Position numbers and translations under genes: made by a program. The notes under the pieces are model-generated. The model saw only the letters and a list, made by a program, of their open reading frames with translations, made no database searches and was not told the origin of the DNA. A stretch of DNA of 64,000 bases from Piezodorus guildinii. Lineage: Eukaryota; Arthropoda; Insecta; Hemiptera; Pentatomidae. This document shows, piece by piece, positions 11,396 to 23,989 of the stretch. The stretch covers positions 99,619,587-99,683,586 of the forward strand of contig CM041292.1 in NCBI GenBank assembly GCA_023052935.1. The letters are read 5' to 3'. Positions within the stretch are counted from its first letter, which is position 1, and each line of letters opens with the position of its first letter.

Positions 11396-12905
11396 TTATA
11401 TTATTTTCTATAAAACATTTCTCCTTTATTTATTTTTTTTTTTTAATGTAACCAGATCAATTCAGAATATATAAAATGAATGGCATAGGGTTAAAATTTA
11501 ACCTTGATGTATTCCCATTGATACAAAACGCATAACAAAAAAAATCAGGTTAAAGAACAGACACTGACTTATGAGGTAAGACCTGTACAGTTTCTTTTTA
11601 ATTTAGGTTTGAAGAGTTTTACGTTCTATTCCTCCTACGGCAAAATACACGCACAACATAAATGTTAATGTTAAAATGTTACGAAATTAATTGTTATCAA
11701 AATGTGTCAAAGCAAAATGGTATGTTTTCATCTACTTACTCCATCATCGATAAATAAAGAAATAAAAATACAAACGAAAATTCAATCATGTAATATGGAA
11801 ATTCTCTCTCTCTTCTTCATCAATGAAATTGTTTTAAACACTGGGTTTGCCTTTGACCTTTCAATGAGTGAGATTAAATAATTCAACATCATACCACACA
11901 AGGTATTGGATTGAATATTAGTTCGCCCGTTTGATTTGGTACATGTGTGAGCTTAATTTCGATTTTAATTATGCTAGATTAAATCCCACTTCATCTAAAC
12001 AGTTGTTTATTTAGACTTGTATATTCTGCTTTATTTGATAAATCCGTGATCAGATGGAGTAATTGTCAATTCTCAGAAAACCATGAGAATTGTTAATAGT
12101 CAAACTGTAAGAGATAGTCTATTTCCAATATCTAAAAAATAAGAGGCGTGGATTCACACTTATCTTGATAAAGAATTTATATTTTACATAAAATCGAACT
12201 TAGGGATAAAAACATTCGATAGCCTGACCCATATATCAGAATAAGGCTATATAGGCTATATTTACGAGGAGCAGGCTACGAAGTAAACACTAAAGTTTGT
12301 CCATTACCGAAGCAGCCAATATTTCGATTGGAAATATATAAGATGTTACAGTGAGGAAAGTTGAATTACATCATAATAAATGGCAGGAGCAACTAAAGAA
12401 CAATCATAGATAATACCAATCATTCTGCTTTATTTAATAATTTATAAAGTTACAGAAAAAATAGACAATTTGATATACTTCTCCATTTTACCATGGTTTT
12501 CTCTACTAATATATGGCTATGATAAGTTTAAATTAAAGCTTTATAAGGCGATATCCTTAAATATAGACTTGTTACGTTAATCTAAACCCATCTGAAATCT
12601 CTGAGGTGAATAATAGGAAGCCCGATAGCCAGGCTAAGGTAAATATTGTTGAGGGTCCGGCCAAGTGTAAGATTATTCCTGATACACATTATAGGATAAC
12701 CCGTATTTCCACTTAAGCTGATAAAGAAGACATTCGGTACATAATGCTTTGTACAACATAAAGACTCTGGCACATATAAAAGCTTTAATAGAAGTATCAA
12801 AATAATTTTCAAAATATCTTAATATTCAAATGAATTATTAAATACATTTACCCGTTTAGTAATTTATTTAACAATATATTTAGCACTCTAAAAGTATTTT
12901 AAACT
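11396..12905. other. AT-rich spacer
   Basis: No family resemblance in any frame; no repeat boundary seen. Confidence 0.4.
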
Positions 12906-13102
12906 AGAAGGTCGTCTTCTTTTCAGACGCCTCGGAGGATTATCAGGAATCGAAGAGGATTACAGGATAGAAACTAGTGGATTAGAGTGGAAATGGAGTT
13001 TTTCATGGAATGATTGATACCTGGTTCGGGCTAATTCAGAAACATATGGGACATTAAGGCCTTTATGGATGAGCTTATTCGTGACAAAGTAAGGAGCGTT
13101 GA

Positions 13103-13112
13103 GGATTTTACG
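13103..13112. repeat. Target-site duplication (left) of nested LINE
   Basis: GGATTTTACG is repeated exactly at 14011-14020. The paralogue at about 2846-2860 has the site once, as expected for an empty site. Confidence 0.9.
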
Positions 13113-14010
13113 CTATTTTTTTCCTTACATATACGAGCAGGAATTTCAAAAACTTCAAGATAGATTCGGTGTTGCTGATTACGTATATACTGATGGCTCT
13201 AAGAGTCCTTAGGTGTGGGAGCATCGGTCGTGTGTGAGGGCAGACAAAATCTATTTTCCCTTTCTCCACTCTGTAGCAACTACACCGCGGAACTAGGTAG
13301 AATTTATAAAAGTTTAGGTGTTATTCACCCTACTAACACAACCAGGATTATTTGCACAGACTCCTTATCGACTCTGCTCAGCTTGAAACACCCTTTCTCC
13401 ACCGACTCTCTTATTCAAAATATTCTTTTATCATTGGATTCCACAATAGTTTCTAATAATTCAGTTTTTTTCGTCAGGGCACGAGCCACTGCGGTATAGT
13501 TGGGAATGAACTCGCAGATAGTGCAGCCAAAGAAGCAATAACTGGCATTCCGTTTATTGGGTGCCTGTTGGTGACTATGTTTCTGTCATCAAGCATCGGA
13601 TTCGGTCGGAGTGGGGACAAATTTGGCACGGCACTAAGGGAAATAAGAAGGGACATCTCCCATTGGCATTCGGCCCTACGACAAAAGCCAAGAGAAGAGG
13701 TTATCCTGGCGCGCCTGCGCATTGGACACACCCAACTAACTCACGGACGTCTCATGGCACGGAAACCTCCTACAGACTGTCCAACATGCGGTTGCCCGGT
13801 TATTGTTAAACACTTTTGGACAGAGTGTAGGGCTTATGATACTCAAAGAACTTACCAACCGTTTTACAAGTCAACACCCAGGCAACTACATAACTTTTTG
13901 AATTCCTACGACAGACATAATTATACAATAAACTATAATATTTAATCCTTGATTTAAGGCGAAAATGACACAAGTGGTTTAAGCCTACGAAAAAAAAAGA
14001 AAAAAAAAAA
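13113..14010 (+). mobile_element. 5'-truncated LINE with RNase H domain
   Basis: It carries the 3' end of a LINE pol ORF, a short 3' UTR and an A-rich tail (13990-14010, interrupted by one G), and is flanked by perfect 10-bp duplications. It is distinct from the Jockey copies here, which lack RNase H. Confidence 0.9.
13150..13945 (+). pseudogene. LINE pol C-terminus: RNase H plus CCHC motif
   Basis: RNase H landmarks are readable across frames: YVYTDGSKS (first acidic residue), NYTAELGRIY (Glu), ICTDSLSTLLSL (Asp) and, after a frameshift near 13490, GNELADSAAKEA. Downstream comes ILARLRIGHTQLTHGRLM, then CPTCG with His and Cys ten or so residues later, the zinc-finger-like tail usual after RNase H in LINE pol proteins of this kind. 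There is a stop and frameshift near 13210 and the frameshift near 13490. The last frame (13568-13945) stays open to its natural stop. RNase H would remove the RNA strand of the hybrid during reverse transcription. Confidence 0.85.
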
Positions 14011-14237
14011 GGATTTTACGAAGGATTTTGGAATGTAAGGATTGGATACGGGAAGAATTCGATGGTTTAGTAGATCCCCATAGCTCTATTCCGTAAATCC
14101 ATATCGGTCTTATGATGGTCATATAAATGAGTCTTTTGTAATTAAGTGGAAGGTTGGAACGTTTGTCAGCAAGTGTTGAAGTAGTCGAAAACGTCGGACA
14201 GTTTCTTGTCGTTTCAGTCTTGTATGGGGATTTTCAA

Positions 14238-14337
14238 AATATAAAATATTAGTTTTATACAACTTATAGTATTCGAGCTAAGCTGATCACATACACACTC
14301 TCACACACAGACACAGACACAGATACACACACACCCG

Positions 14338-14372
<35 letters not shown>

Positions 14373-14500
14373 CTTATTGCGGGGCGTTATTTGGACTCAA
14401 AGGGAAACTAGAATTCGAAAATTTTCACGATCCTCATACATTACATTACTATTTATATCACATACAGGTCTATTAAAATAAAAATTAACGAATAAAAAAA
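14238..14500 (-). repeat. Repeat family A, partial copy with expanded (CA)n
   Basis: It has ACAGACCTTATTGCGGGGC and GAATTCGAAAATTTTCACGA landmarks in reverse orientation. The internal CA tract of the family is expanded here. Confidence 0.65.
14288..14370. repeat. (CA)n microsatellite
   Basis: An interrupted then pure CA tract, lying where other family A copies carry a short CA/GT run. Confidence 0.9.
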
Positions 14501-14511
14501 TCGGGTTATTA

Positions 14512-14700
14512 TTAACAAACAAAAAATCGCGCAACACACGACTTTTACTTACCTCCACCGCCAAAATCAATTTAAACAATAAGGAATGCTTCAGTTTACT
14601 GAATCTACAAAACTAAAGATACTGTAGAGGAAGAAAACTATCGGCATTAAAGCCGTCAGACGATTTCAACTACAATGAAACTTATATCATACTAACATTT
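14512..14700 (-). repeat. Repeat family A, partial copy
   Basis: Starts with ATCGCGCAACACACGACTTT and TACTTACCTCC (right terminus), then skips to the internal block near the CATTAAAGCCGTCAGACG landmark, so it has an internal deletion. Confidence 0.6.
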
Positions 14701-17539
14701 TATAATCTAATTTTTTTTATTTGGATGTATTACAATTTGTTCAATAGGCAATAATAATACTGCTACAAGATCACGTTCATACAATATTTACAGTCCAAAT
14801 TAATAAAATAAAACTAATGAATAAAATTATAAATTCAATAAACACTAAGATAAAAAATAAATGAACAAAACACGTACACAACTATACTTATATTGATATA
14901 TATCATACTAAATCTCATTAAATTTTACACCAATATAGCTGGTTTATTCAAAATCCGGATTATACGATTATAAATTTTCACGAGCTCAACAATTTCCCTT
15001 AATTCTTATTTCATATACAAGCAAGTAAAATTAAAAAGAAATTATACCAACCAAAACGTTCAAAAAGTAGATCTGTTTAAGTGTGTGTTAGCTTTCGTGT
15101 TTGCCAGCCTGGCATGTCACTTGTGTCCACTCTTCTTCTCACCCTATCTGCATGTACCCACAGTATCATTCATATATACCTTCTTTATAAATCGTATTAA
15201 GGTCCTACGTTTCAAAATTCTTTTCTCCCAGCTGGAACCTACATTGGAGTTTTCTCAGAAAGGAGGAGAATGGGAAATCCCAGTTAGAATTAAGCGGAAA
15301 AGTGAAACCTTTCTTTTGCCTTGAGTCAGATAAATGGTGAACTGTTAAAAAGCAATTACTGTGGAGATCATGACCCTAACTGGAAGCCATAGGCTGCGGC
15401 CAGGGTTTCCTCATTGCACTCTATGGCTTCTTTGCAACTGCCCGTTTGAAGCCTCTTTACATTTTTCAATTTCTTTTAACTTTTTTTTAAAGATTGCCAT
15501 TCAAAAGAAAAAGAACGGAACATTTTGATTAAAATATTATGCTTACGCTGAGCTTTCCTTGGAAGAGCAGTACTTCGAAATGATAGTTCAAATCCAGGAT
15601 GGTTCAATAACTTAGATTTAGTGGACTGTATGGAATTTGAAATTAATGAAAATATTAAGTAAACCAATCATAAAAATACATTTATATTAACCAAATTAAA
15701 TAAATAAAATAGTCTTTATGTTCTTAATTTGGTAAAACGAAAGAAGAAAAATAATAAGGAACGGAATTAATACAACTAATCCAATAAAAAAAAAAAATTA
15801 CCACATTTAAAATCAAAATAGATTAAAAAAATAAATTAAAGTGAAATGTGATTCATATTCACGTGGTCGAATTCGAAAATGATGATGAAAGTTGTTGAAA
15901 CCAACCAAAGGGCGGCGCTTCCAAGTTCTATGGGGAACGATGAGAACATATTTCAGAAAAATGTGCAGCATTAAACATGTATACGTTTGCAAACGTTAAT
16001 ACTTCGTTGAGGTTTGATAACAGAATATAGACGGTACAGCTTCACCATTCAGATGCTACCTCACCACTAATTAGCATAGGGACGGGCCCGAGCTTTAAGT
16101 CCAAGCACTATATTTTAATACAGACTTATCACAATTCACTCGGCATTTAACTCAGCAATAAACTAATAAATAACAGTAGTTTTGTTTTTAATTTAAAAAA
16201 TTTCAATTAAGACCATTATCTTTAAACAATAAAATAAAAACGCTTCAAAAAATTATACAGTGGTTTATTATTTCCAAATAACTATATTAGGGTAAAACGT
16301 TTTATATAGCTGTTAATAGGCAACTAATTGAAAAGCAAAAAAAAAATAACAAAACAAAATAGTATATTACCTAGTAAATAGTATATATTCTAAACTGATT
16401 TCAATAATTCTACTTTTATTGTGTAGAAAATGCAATTTTCTATGAGTAGCACTAAAGACTAAATTTTTTTTGTATTTATTTGTTTGGAATAACTTTTTTT
16501 TTAAATTGTTTATTTGGGTTATACGTATCTTTAACGTAAGTCCTTTAATTATGGGCGTATTTACAGGTAAAATTTCAATTTATTTTTCTTATTATTCGCG
16601 TTCTTTTTGGTTCAAAACATTAATAAATCTTTTCTCTATCTTCAAAAATACCCGAGTTATCGAATTAAATAATTTTAATCGACCGCCATTTTAAAACTAA
16701 CTAGCTGATATTAAGGTGTTAGGATCATCGTTCCATGGACTAGTATTTTGTGACGAATTTTATAAAAAAAAAAATTGGTCCAGTAGTTGGAGAAATGCGC
16801 GACGGCGGACAAAAGGTTTTATTTTATTCGTTATTCGGATTCTAACCATCTTGAAACGTAAGCTCTCAAAGTTTGGGAGGTTAATTTTTTTTGGTTGATT
16901 ACAAAGAAATAAACAAAACCTGGCCTCAGATTATAAATTGTCTTCAGTGACATTCTGCTCTTTTATCAACAGATTATTAAAAAGACTCGTATTATGAATA
17001 ATCTTGTCCTAACTTAGGATACAAATTTTACATTACTTTGAGATGATTATTTCGTCCTTTTTTATTAAGTTAAATAGGTAACTTCCATCAGTGGCTTTTA
17101 TGAGTCGGAAGTTCCACAACAACTCTAAGCTTTATGTTTTAACGATCTAGTCTAGAGCTTTGTAAGTCCGAGTGAAATAACTGAATATTCTTAACTTCCA
17201 TATAACTGAATATTATTTTCTAGCTTATCTATTGTTAAAAATAATTTTGGACTCCCTACTCGTTCCTTATCGCTATGTCTCGTAGAAATACGCTTTTAGA
17301 TATTGATAGACTCTCCGGTTCTTCAGTTTTAGAACTGTGAACTCCTCAGATCTTTTTTAAAACAATGTGAGAACCCTCGTGATTGGAGGCATTTCCTCTA
17401 TATCATTCCTACCTCTAATGTGCCATCTTTTATTATCGCTCCAGATGTGTTCTATATTTATTGCTTTTTAACAATTAATGTTGAATGTCAATACTTAGCA
17501 ATAATAATATGCCATAATCCGATAACACACAGCATTCTG
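14701..17539. other. AT-rich spacer with one GC-richer patch
   Basis: No gene recognised. The patch at about 15080-15430 is GC-richer and apparently single-copy, with a 10-bp inverted repeat GAAGCCATAG / CTATGGCTTC at about 15382-15432. The frames at 16470-16898 are low-complexity and not supported. Confidence 0.35.
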
Positions 17540-17830
17540 AGGGAAAAGATCCCATCAGATTTATGACATACATTATTAATTGTCGGTTCACAAATCAACT
17601 CCGCATAGTGGGAAAGTGAATTTCCTTGTTTCAGACTAACCTATATTCGCAATATTGCTCCATTCCCTATAACGTTCAATCTAACTTTACAGCGAGTGTA
17701 CCTCATAATGCAGTTGATTAATCTTATTAGTCTGTATGGGACGCCAGACCCTTTCATAGATCATTCTAATAACAGTGTCGTGTGTTCCTTTGAAGTCTAG
17801 GAACACTATAGTGTCATTACCATCGTAAAC
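17540..17830 (-). pseudogene. Decayed LINE reverse-transcriptase fragment
   Basis: Minus-strand translation gives a VFLDFKGTHDTVIRMIYE-like stretch, resembling the palm motif (F-x-DF-x-x-A-x-D-x-V-R) of RTE-type or related LINE pol, followed by a weak match to the substrate-binding GLKQGD region in broken frames. It is different from the Jockey copies and could belong with the pol remnant at 61560-62230. Low certainty. Confidence 0.4.
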
Positions 17831-18354
17831 CTTTAATGTGAATGAAAACAGAGGTGTAATTTAGAATTTATTAGAAACGAGATTTGTTTTATACGTGTTA
17901 ATAAAAATGAGTTGCGAAAAATCTAAAGTGAAGTAAAAGAACGCTGATATTGTAAGTCTTTATTTTAATAGTACCAAATACCACCAAAAATCATCCATGA
18001 AATAGTTCTAAAAAGTCTTTACGCAGGTGGTTCCGCAGTTATTTATCATCAATGTTGGAATGTTTAAAATAATTTTAGAAAATTAAATTTACAACAATGT
18101 ATATAAATCAGATTTTCTTTTGTTGTGTAAGTTGTTCTCTAATGAAAATGCTTCCAAGTTGGGGAGCAAACTAACATAACTGCTCTGGATGTTAAGTGGT
18201 TTATTAGTAATAAATAATAAAATTACTAATAATAATATAATATTAAAAAAGTAAATGGATTCAGGTATTGTGAAAAGCAACGCAAACTGAAACTCAGAAA
18301 CGAATTTGGTAATAACAAGTTTATTATTTCTATTATAAGTTTGTTTATTCATTA
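17831..18354. other. AT-rich spacer
   Basis: Nothing recognised; the minus frame at 18089-18352 is low-complexity. Confidence 0.35.
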
Positions 18355-18540
18355 AACGTCACTTTATCCTACCATTGCTAATAGGGCCATGCTACAGTTG
18401 GAGTACTAAATTTTTTCTATCCAAGTTTAATAAAACTAGGGATTAGGAACGAGTACCCGATATCTTACAAGCTCAGGACGACCATTTTACGTTCCCTCTG
18501 GAAGGCATAATCAAACACTGGACGTACGTTAGTCATATCC
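18355..18540 (-). mobile_element. SINE family B, older copy
   Basis: Reverse-complement alignment to 58490-58640: matching elements include a GGACGTTAAAA-type segment, GGTACTC and the AATAAAACCTGGATAG region. Clearly diverged. Confidence 0.6.
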
Positions 18541-20340
18541 TGGGTGGCCCCACATGATCCAGGCATTTTAGAAGCTTAAGTCTGTTTTCTCCCTTTTCCG
18601 CTATTTCTAATGTGGTTAAAAGAGATTTTGATTGTTTAAAATTTTCCATGCAAAATTATCTGTTTCAGCGGATAGTTATTAGGGGCTATTATTAGCATAA
18701 ACATTAGAATAAAATTCATAAACCGCGTAAAGGTTTCATAACCAGTATTTTAAAAACTAATATATATATATATATATCGTACAAGTTTATAATATAAATA
18801 TATTATATGAATAAATAATATGAAATTATGGCTTTAATTTTTACATTTGAAAAATATTTTTGTTAAATTACATATGAATTAATAATAAAAAGTATAAAAA
18901 AGGTTTTATAATCAAATTTAAGATAACAAAGCTTGAAATTTCACTTTGACGTAGCTTGAGTGACGGCTAATTTCCGGTTTTGACTTTTCCTTTATGTTTG
19001 TTTTTTTGAGGAGGTTACAAAAAAATGTACCTTCATTTAAAACACAAAAAAAGAGAAAAAAAAGTCAAAGGAAAGTAAAAACAATAAAAAAAGCTGCTCT
19101 CGAAACTTTTGATTGACTGTTTTCATAAAATATTAACATTTAAACATAAATCGTGATTCCCTAGTTATTTTATTTTCTGATATCGACATTTAATAAATGT
19201 AAATGATTTATAAATTGTCAAATATCTTTAAAGATTGTGACTTTATTTCATGAAGCCAAACATCATGATACTTATATAACTCAAATATATAATTTGTCTC
19301 AGTGTTTTTTACATGAAAAATAATTGATTAAGACTTTTTATTTTCATAATAGTAACATTTCAGGAAATTTACTTATAGGAAATACTTAAAGTAACTGTTC
19401 TTAAGTTAAGAATTTTTTTTTTCTCTTCGAAGCATTGATCAACGTTTAATTTAATTCGTTTAAGTTTGTTAAGAATTATGAATATTCATAAGTGCACCCC
19501 CACTGCAGATACGTCAGTAATAAGACGGCAACGAACTGAAGTAAATATCTTCTTTTTTTCTTTTCTTTTTTAATATTCTTCCTGTCACTGCTTATTTATG
19601 TGCATCTTATTTACATATTGCCTTCATCAGAACTGTCTGCAAAAATTAATTTTCTTTTAATTTATTAATAATGCAATACAGACCTGGGAGAGATTAATTA
19701 AGGCGCGTGAGAGACATGTAGAAAGAAACATTGAAAAATGAAACAAAAAACAGATTCTAACTTCCTTACGGTGTCTTGATTATTACTTGGGATTATTCAT
19801 AAAACTGTTAATAGATACTTTAGTGACACAGTGCATTAAAAGGATAATAATAAGAATTATAATGACTAACAAAATACGCATGATAACAAAAACAGATGGT
19901 AGCTAAATAAATATATATTTATTTATAATTGTGTAATCATAATTGACAGATTGATGAATATGAATAGGGGTTGGTGTTAGTTGATGAGTTCACTGGACAA
20001 AAAGAAGGATCATCAAAATATCATGGGATTATTTTATTTTAATTATTTAATAAAGAGCAAGTCTGTTTATTAGGAATAAAATAGAGACATAATTTGTTTT
20101 ACTTCTGTTAAACCGATTTATAAACATATTACTTAGGCAAGTATCTAATTTTATCGATTACTTGAGGATATGTGTTTTGGCTAAGAGTCTGTAACATTAA
20201 TCCTGTAACTTTTTTTTGTTTTTTACCCTCCTTTTAATTCGGCATGGCTCTATTGTTGTATCTCGGATCGAAAAATTTACTATAGTTTCAACGTCAACAA
20301 TTTAATGTATTGGCTCAAATGAAAAAAGTCATGTTTTGCT
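18541..20340. other. AT-rich spacer
   Basis: No gene or bounded repeat seen. Confidence 0.4.
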
Positions 20341-21190
20341 ACTTTTTACTTTCACTTACCTATATATGAAATATATATTAAGGGAAATTATCGCGATCGT
20401 GAAAATTTCCGAGTTTCAGTTTTCACCGTTAATACACGTTTTAGGTTCTTCTGAGTCCAAATAACCAAGTCCCGAAAAAAGGCTTGTGAGTGCGTGGTAG
20501 CACGAAAACAAAAAGGCGTATGAAACTGAAATTTCATATTTAAGATATATATATATACCTCAGATGTTACAGCAACTTTTTCATCAAAATCAGTTAACCA
20601 GAACAGCTACTTTTCACCATGCATAATGCACATTTTTACGATTTTATCAAAAACGGCTAAAACGATTTTGATTAAACTCGCTGTATCGGTTTAAAATTTA
20701 ATAAGCATTAATTAAGTATAGGTTTTATTCTAATTGAAATAGTCTGACAGGGCTTAAATGCCGATACTTTAATTTTTCTTTCCCTAAAGTACCTCTAATT
20801 TTATATATTCTATAAAAATAACAAAATTATCTAGTTACAACTGATGAATAACAGGTAAATATATAACTTGAGTGAATTCGATAACCAATTAAAGGAGAAA
20901 AAAGCAAACATATTTTTAATGCATTTTGTTGTTTTTTAACAGTAATATGTAAAGCTAAAGATTTCAGAAAAAATATTATCTTATACACAAGTTTGTCAAA
21001 GGTAATAAATAGTTATGAAAAACCGATAAAACTAACTGATTATTTTAGATAATAATATAATAGAGTTTTTATAAAACGCAGGTTTCTTTAGAAATTGAAT
21101 TTAATTAATTATTTAATGGTTTCATTAATTTTTATCTCTAAATGTAATTGAAATTTCTGTAATCGATTTTTAAAACGGTGTTTTGCTCCC
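20341..21190 (+). repeat. Repeat family A, near full-length copy
   Basis: It begins TACTTTCACTTACCTATA, contains AGTCTGACAGGGCTTAAATG and the CCCGAAAAAAGGCTTGTG landmark, and loses the last bases of the right terminus. Confidence 0.7.
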
Positions 21191-21710
21191 ACTACAAACA
21201 CTAAAAACTTTATTTCATCATCATTCCTCTATTTCTTTGTTATAATTGATATTAATTAATGAAAAAAGCCTATACCAACAAATTTAGTTTGAAATTCACC
21301 TAACAATATTGATCGACAGAGCGATAAAAAAAGACGATTTAATGTCACTATGAAACGGACTTTTCAATTTGAAAATATTAATTGGAGAATGGATTCCGGC
21401 AACCATTAACGTCAAAAGGTTCGGTGATAAAAAATAAATACAGGAAAAAAAAAAAAAGAGTTTCAGGGCTTCAAAGAGATGTTGAAACATTGATTTTATA
21501 ATTTTTCACTCCCTTTCTCAGAACGGTTACATCAAACACGAGCTATAAATGTTATAGCACAAACTGCCCTTTATGTCCTAAAATTAACTGTAATCATCTT
21601 AGGATCGATGATGAATAGGGAACAGATATTCATATAAATAAAAAGATAAATACAAATATAAATAGGTATAAAAGCATATTTTCTCGAACTATTAAAGTAG
21701 ACAGCCGAAA

Positions 21711-21714
<4 letters not shown>

Positions 21715-21746
<32 letters not shown>
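21715..21746. repeat. (TA)n microsatellite
   Basis: About 16 dinucleotides, just outside the left arm of the inverted-repeat element that follows. Confidence 0.9.
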
Positions 21747-21748
<2 letters not shown>

Positions 21749-21777
21749 AGAAATTAATTCATCGACTCTTTTTATAT

Positions 21778-22480
21778 TATAATTTTGGTTGAAATAATTC
21801 GGGTTTTAGGTCATTAAACTATCACTCCTTAATGATTGCACAAAACTTAGCAACGTATACAATCACGGAAAATCGAAAGAGAAATGACTAAACAACAACC
21901 CGAATAAACGTATACAATAATATTTTTAATAAATTAGGAAGAATAAGTAGACGAAATTAAAAAAGTTTTATTATTGTTAATATATAAGTTGTTTATTGTT
22001 ATTAGTTTTTATCATCATTATTTATATAAAATGTTTTAGATTGTTTCATAGTTATTGGTTTATATAATAGTTTGGTTGGTTTTATTGTTGTTTTTGTGAT
22101 ATATTTTTTAAGCGTTGTTGACCTTTTATTTTTACTAGAATAATTTTATTAAATTTCTTTATTAATAAGTTGAGCTTCGGCCGCCAAGGCTGGAGGGAGG
22201 AGGGCTTGGAGATCCCAGTGCCCTGAAGTTAGCCTGAGTGGTGTGCCGGTGCTCAATGAAATTCTTTGGTAAGATGTTTTTATAATATATTGTACCTGGC
22301 TATAGATGGATGTTTTATAGAAAATGTAACCAACATACTACAAAATGTAACCATTTATGTTTAATCGCAGTGTTGAAAAGGATCCTATGTATATACATAG
22401 ACGGAGTATCGAAACGTTCAAATAAAGAAAATTAAGATGGAGTGATAGTTTAATGACCTAAAACCAGAATTATTTCAAAC

Positions 22481-22489
<9 letters not shown>
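21778..22489. mobile_element. 712-bp element with 51-bp terminal inverted repeats
   Basis: Left arm 21778-21828 and right arm 22439-22489 are inverted copies with two mismatches. The arms contain GGTCATTAAACTATCACTCC on the inward side. The interior has a GC-rich patch (about 22175-22260) and, near the right arm, a CGAAACGTT motif shared with the hammerhead-like repeats. It abuts TA tracts on both sides. It could be a TIR transposon in a TA tract or a fold-back form of a Penelope-like repeat. Confidence 0.7.
22373..22421 (+). ncRNA. Weak hammerhead-like motif
   Basis: TTGAAAAG...ATC-GAAAC-GTT-CAA matches the 3' half of the hammerhead-like motifs elsewhere in the window, with a hairpin (CTATGTATATACATAG) between. 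The CTGATGA box is not conserved, so this is a relic at best. Confidence 0.3.

Positions 22490-22551
<62 letters not shown>
22486..22551. repeat. (TA)n microsatellite
   Basis: About 33 dinucleotides at the right end of the inverted-repeat element. Confidence 0.95.
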
Positions 22552-22555
<4 letters not shown>

Positions 22556-23677
22556 TATATATATTTTTTTTAATCTAAAGGTTAATTAATAAGTACGCCA
22601 AATATAAATAAAAACAATTTAAAAAAGCAAACTAGAAAATATAAATAAATATGCACAAAATGAAATTATTTTTGACAAGTTAATGTGACAATTATAGATC
22701 ATACAAAATCGTCATTCAAATATTAATATCGCCGCAACGTTTTTTCTACTCTCTCTAAAGTAAGAAAATTTTGAATATTAATTTTTTTGTTTACTTCCTA
22801 TAACATATTAATGAACAATATAGAATGGAAAAGTATAGTTATCATGAAAATTTTCTACTTTGATTTCGAAAAAAAAACACGTTGTAGGGTGCAATGAGTT
22901 TTACTTAAGGGCTTTAGAAGATGATCTGATCCTTTGTTCTTTATTAGACATATCTCGACATTGATTGTGATAAATTATGATTGGAAAATACATTGTAAAA
23001 GAAAGTACCAATATTTTCACTTTTAATAGTAATAGTAGAAACCTAGAAACTTACCTCCAAACTCACTCTTCTTTATATGATAAACATGTTCCATTTGAGT
23101 TATTCTTATAGATTTCTGCATAAATGGGAAGAAAAATAACTATAATAGGCCTTTTTTTTTTTCTTACACCTTTTTTTATTTTTAATCCGGTCAATAAAAT
23201 TTATTCAGGAAAAAATCAAAAAGCGAAAACGAGACAATTAATTTAAATTATTTTTTTTATTAATCATTCTTAGCTATTTTTATTGGAAATAATATTTAAG
23301 GTTTTCCTTTAATCACATTTGAAGGTAGAACTATTGATGTTTTAAAAGTGTACGTTCGGCACAATCAACTTTTTGAGAATTCACAATTTTATTATATTAA
23401 AGAAATGTAATAATTTCAATAAACTTCAATATAAAAAAAAAAAAGAAGGTAACATTGATTGACGAAAATATTTATTTCAGATTAACTAATATAGGAATAA
23501 TAACCATAAAAATTTCCTCAATCTCAACTATTATAATAATCGAACAGGGCATATAATCTACTATAGATAATATATGTTTGTATCACAATACAGCATTGAC
23601 AGTAAAGAAGTCTTCTTCAGGTAAGCTAAGACCCATAAAGATAAACCTCCCTTACTACTAACTACTGCACAGACCCC

Positions 23678-23806
23678 ATTGGCCGTCAATTGGGCCAATA
23701 AGAAGAGGCGGCAGTGAAAAGAGCTCGAAGGCAGCCAATCGGAGAGGATTGAGAGAGGCGACAGGAGAGTAATGCCAGAGGACTGGATTAGGGGCTCCAA
23801 TCCAAT
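23678..23806. promoter_or_regulatory. Cluster of CCAAT pentamers in a GC-richer island
   Basis: Six CCAAT or ATTGG pentamers lie at about 23678, 23689, 23695, 23735, 23797 and 23802 inside the GC-richer island 23670-23880. Clusters of CCAAT can bind NF-Y at promoters; no TATA box, start or gene is assigned. It is repeated in copy 2 (27860-27986). Confidence 0.3.
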
Positions 23807-23989
23807 TTGGGGCCTCCTTATCCTACCACTTCACAGCTGTCCGGCACCTCCCCTCCACAGGTGGCATACTGCCTTATTTACATTTAGTGCTTCCCATCTA
23901 AGTTAGCAACTGTAAACTTGTGGAAGAATAATAGCCATAGAATAGAATAGGTATAGTTTATACTGATTATTGTTTTGCTTTAGTGGACT

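Larger units (their letters stand above)
12906..14237 (-). mobile_element. Old Jockey tail split by a nested LINE
   Basis: Segments 12906-13112 and 14011-14237 together match 2650-3070 on the minus strand (same subfamily, visibly more diverged). The intervening 898 bp are a separate insertion. No A-tail remains on the older element, and its reading frame is lost. Confidence 0.85.

Noticed and set aside
16470..16898. Pair of plus-strand short frames
   Set aside because: Low-complexity Phe/Lys-rich translation from AT-rich DNA, no family resemblance or codon pattern.
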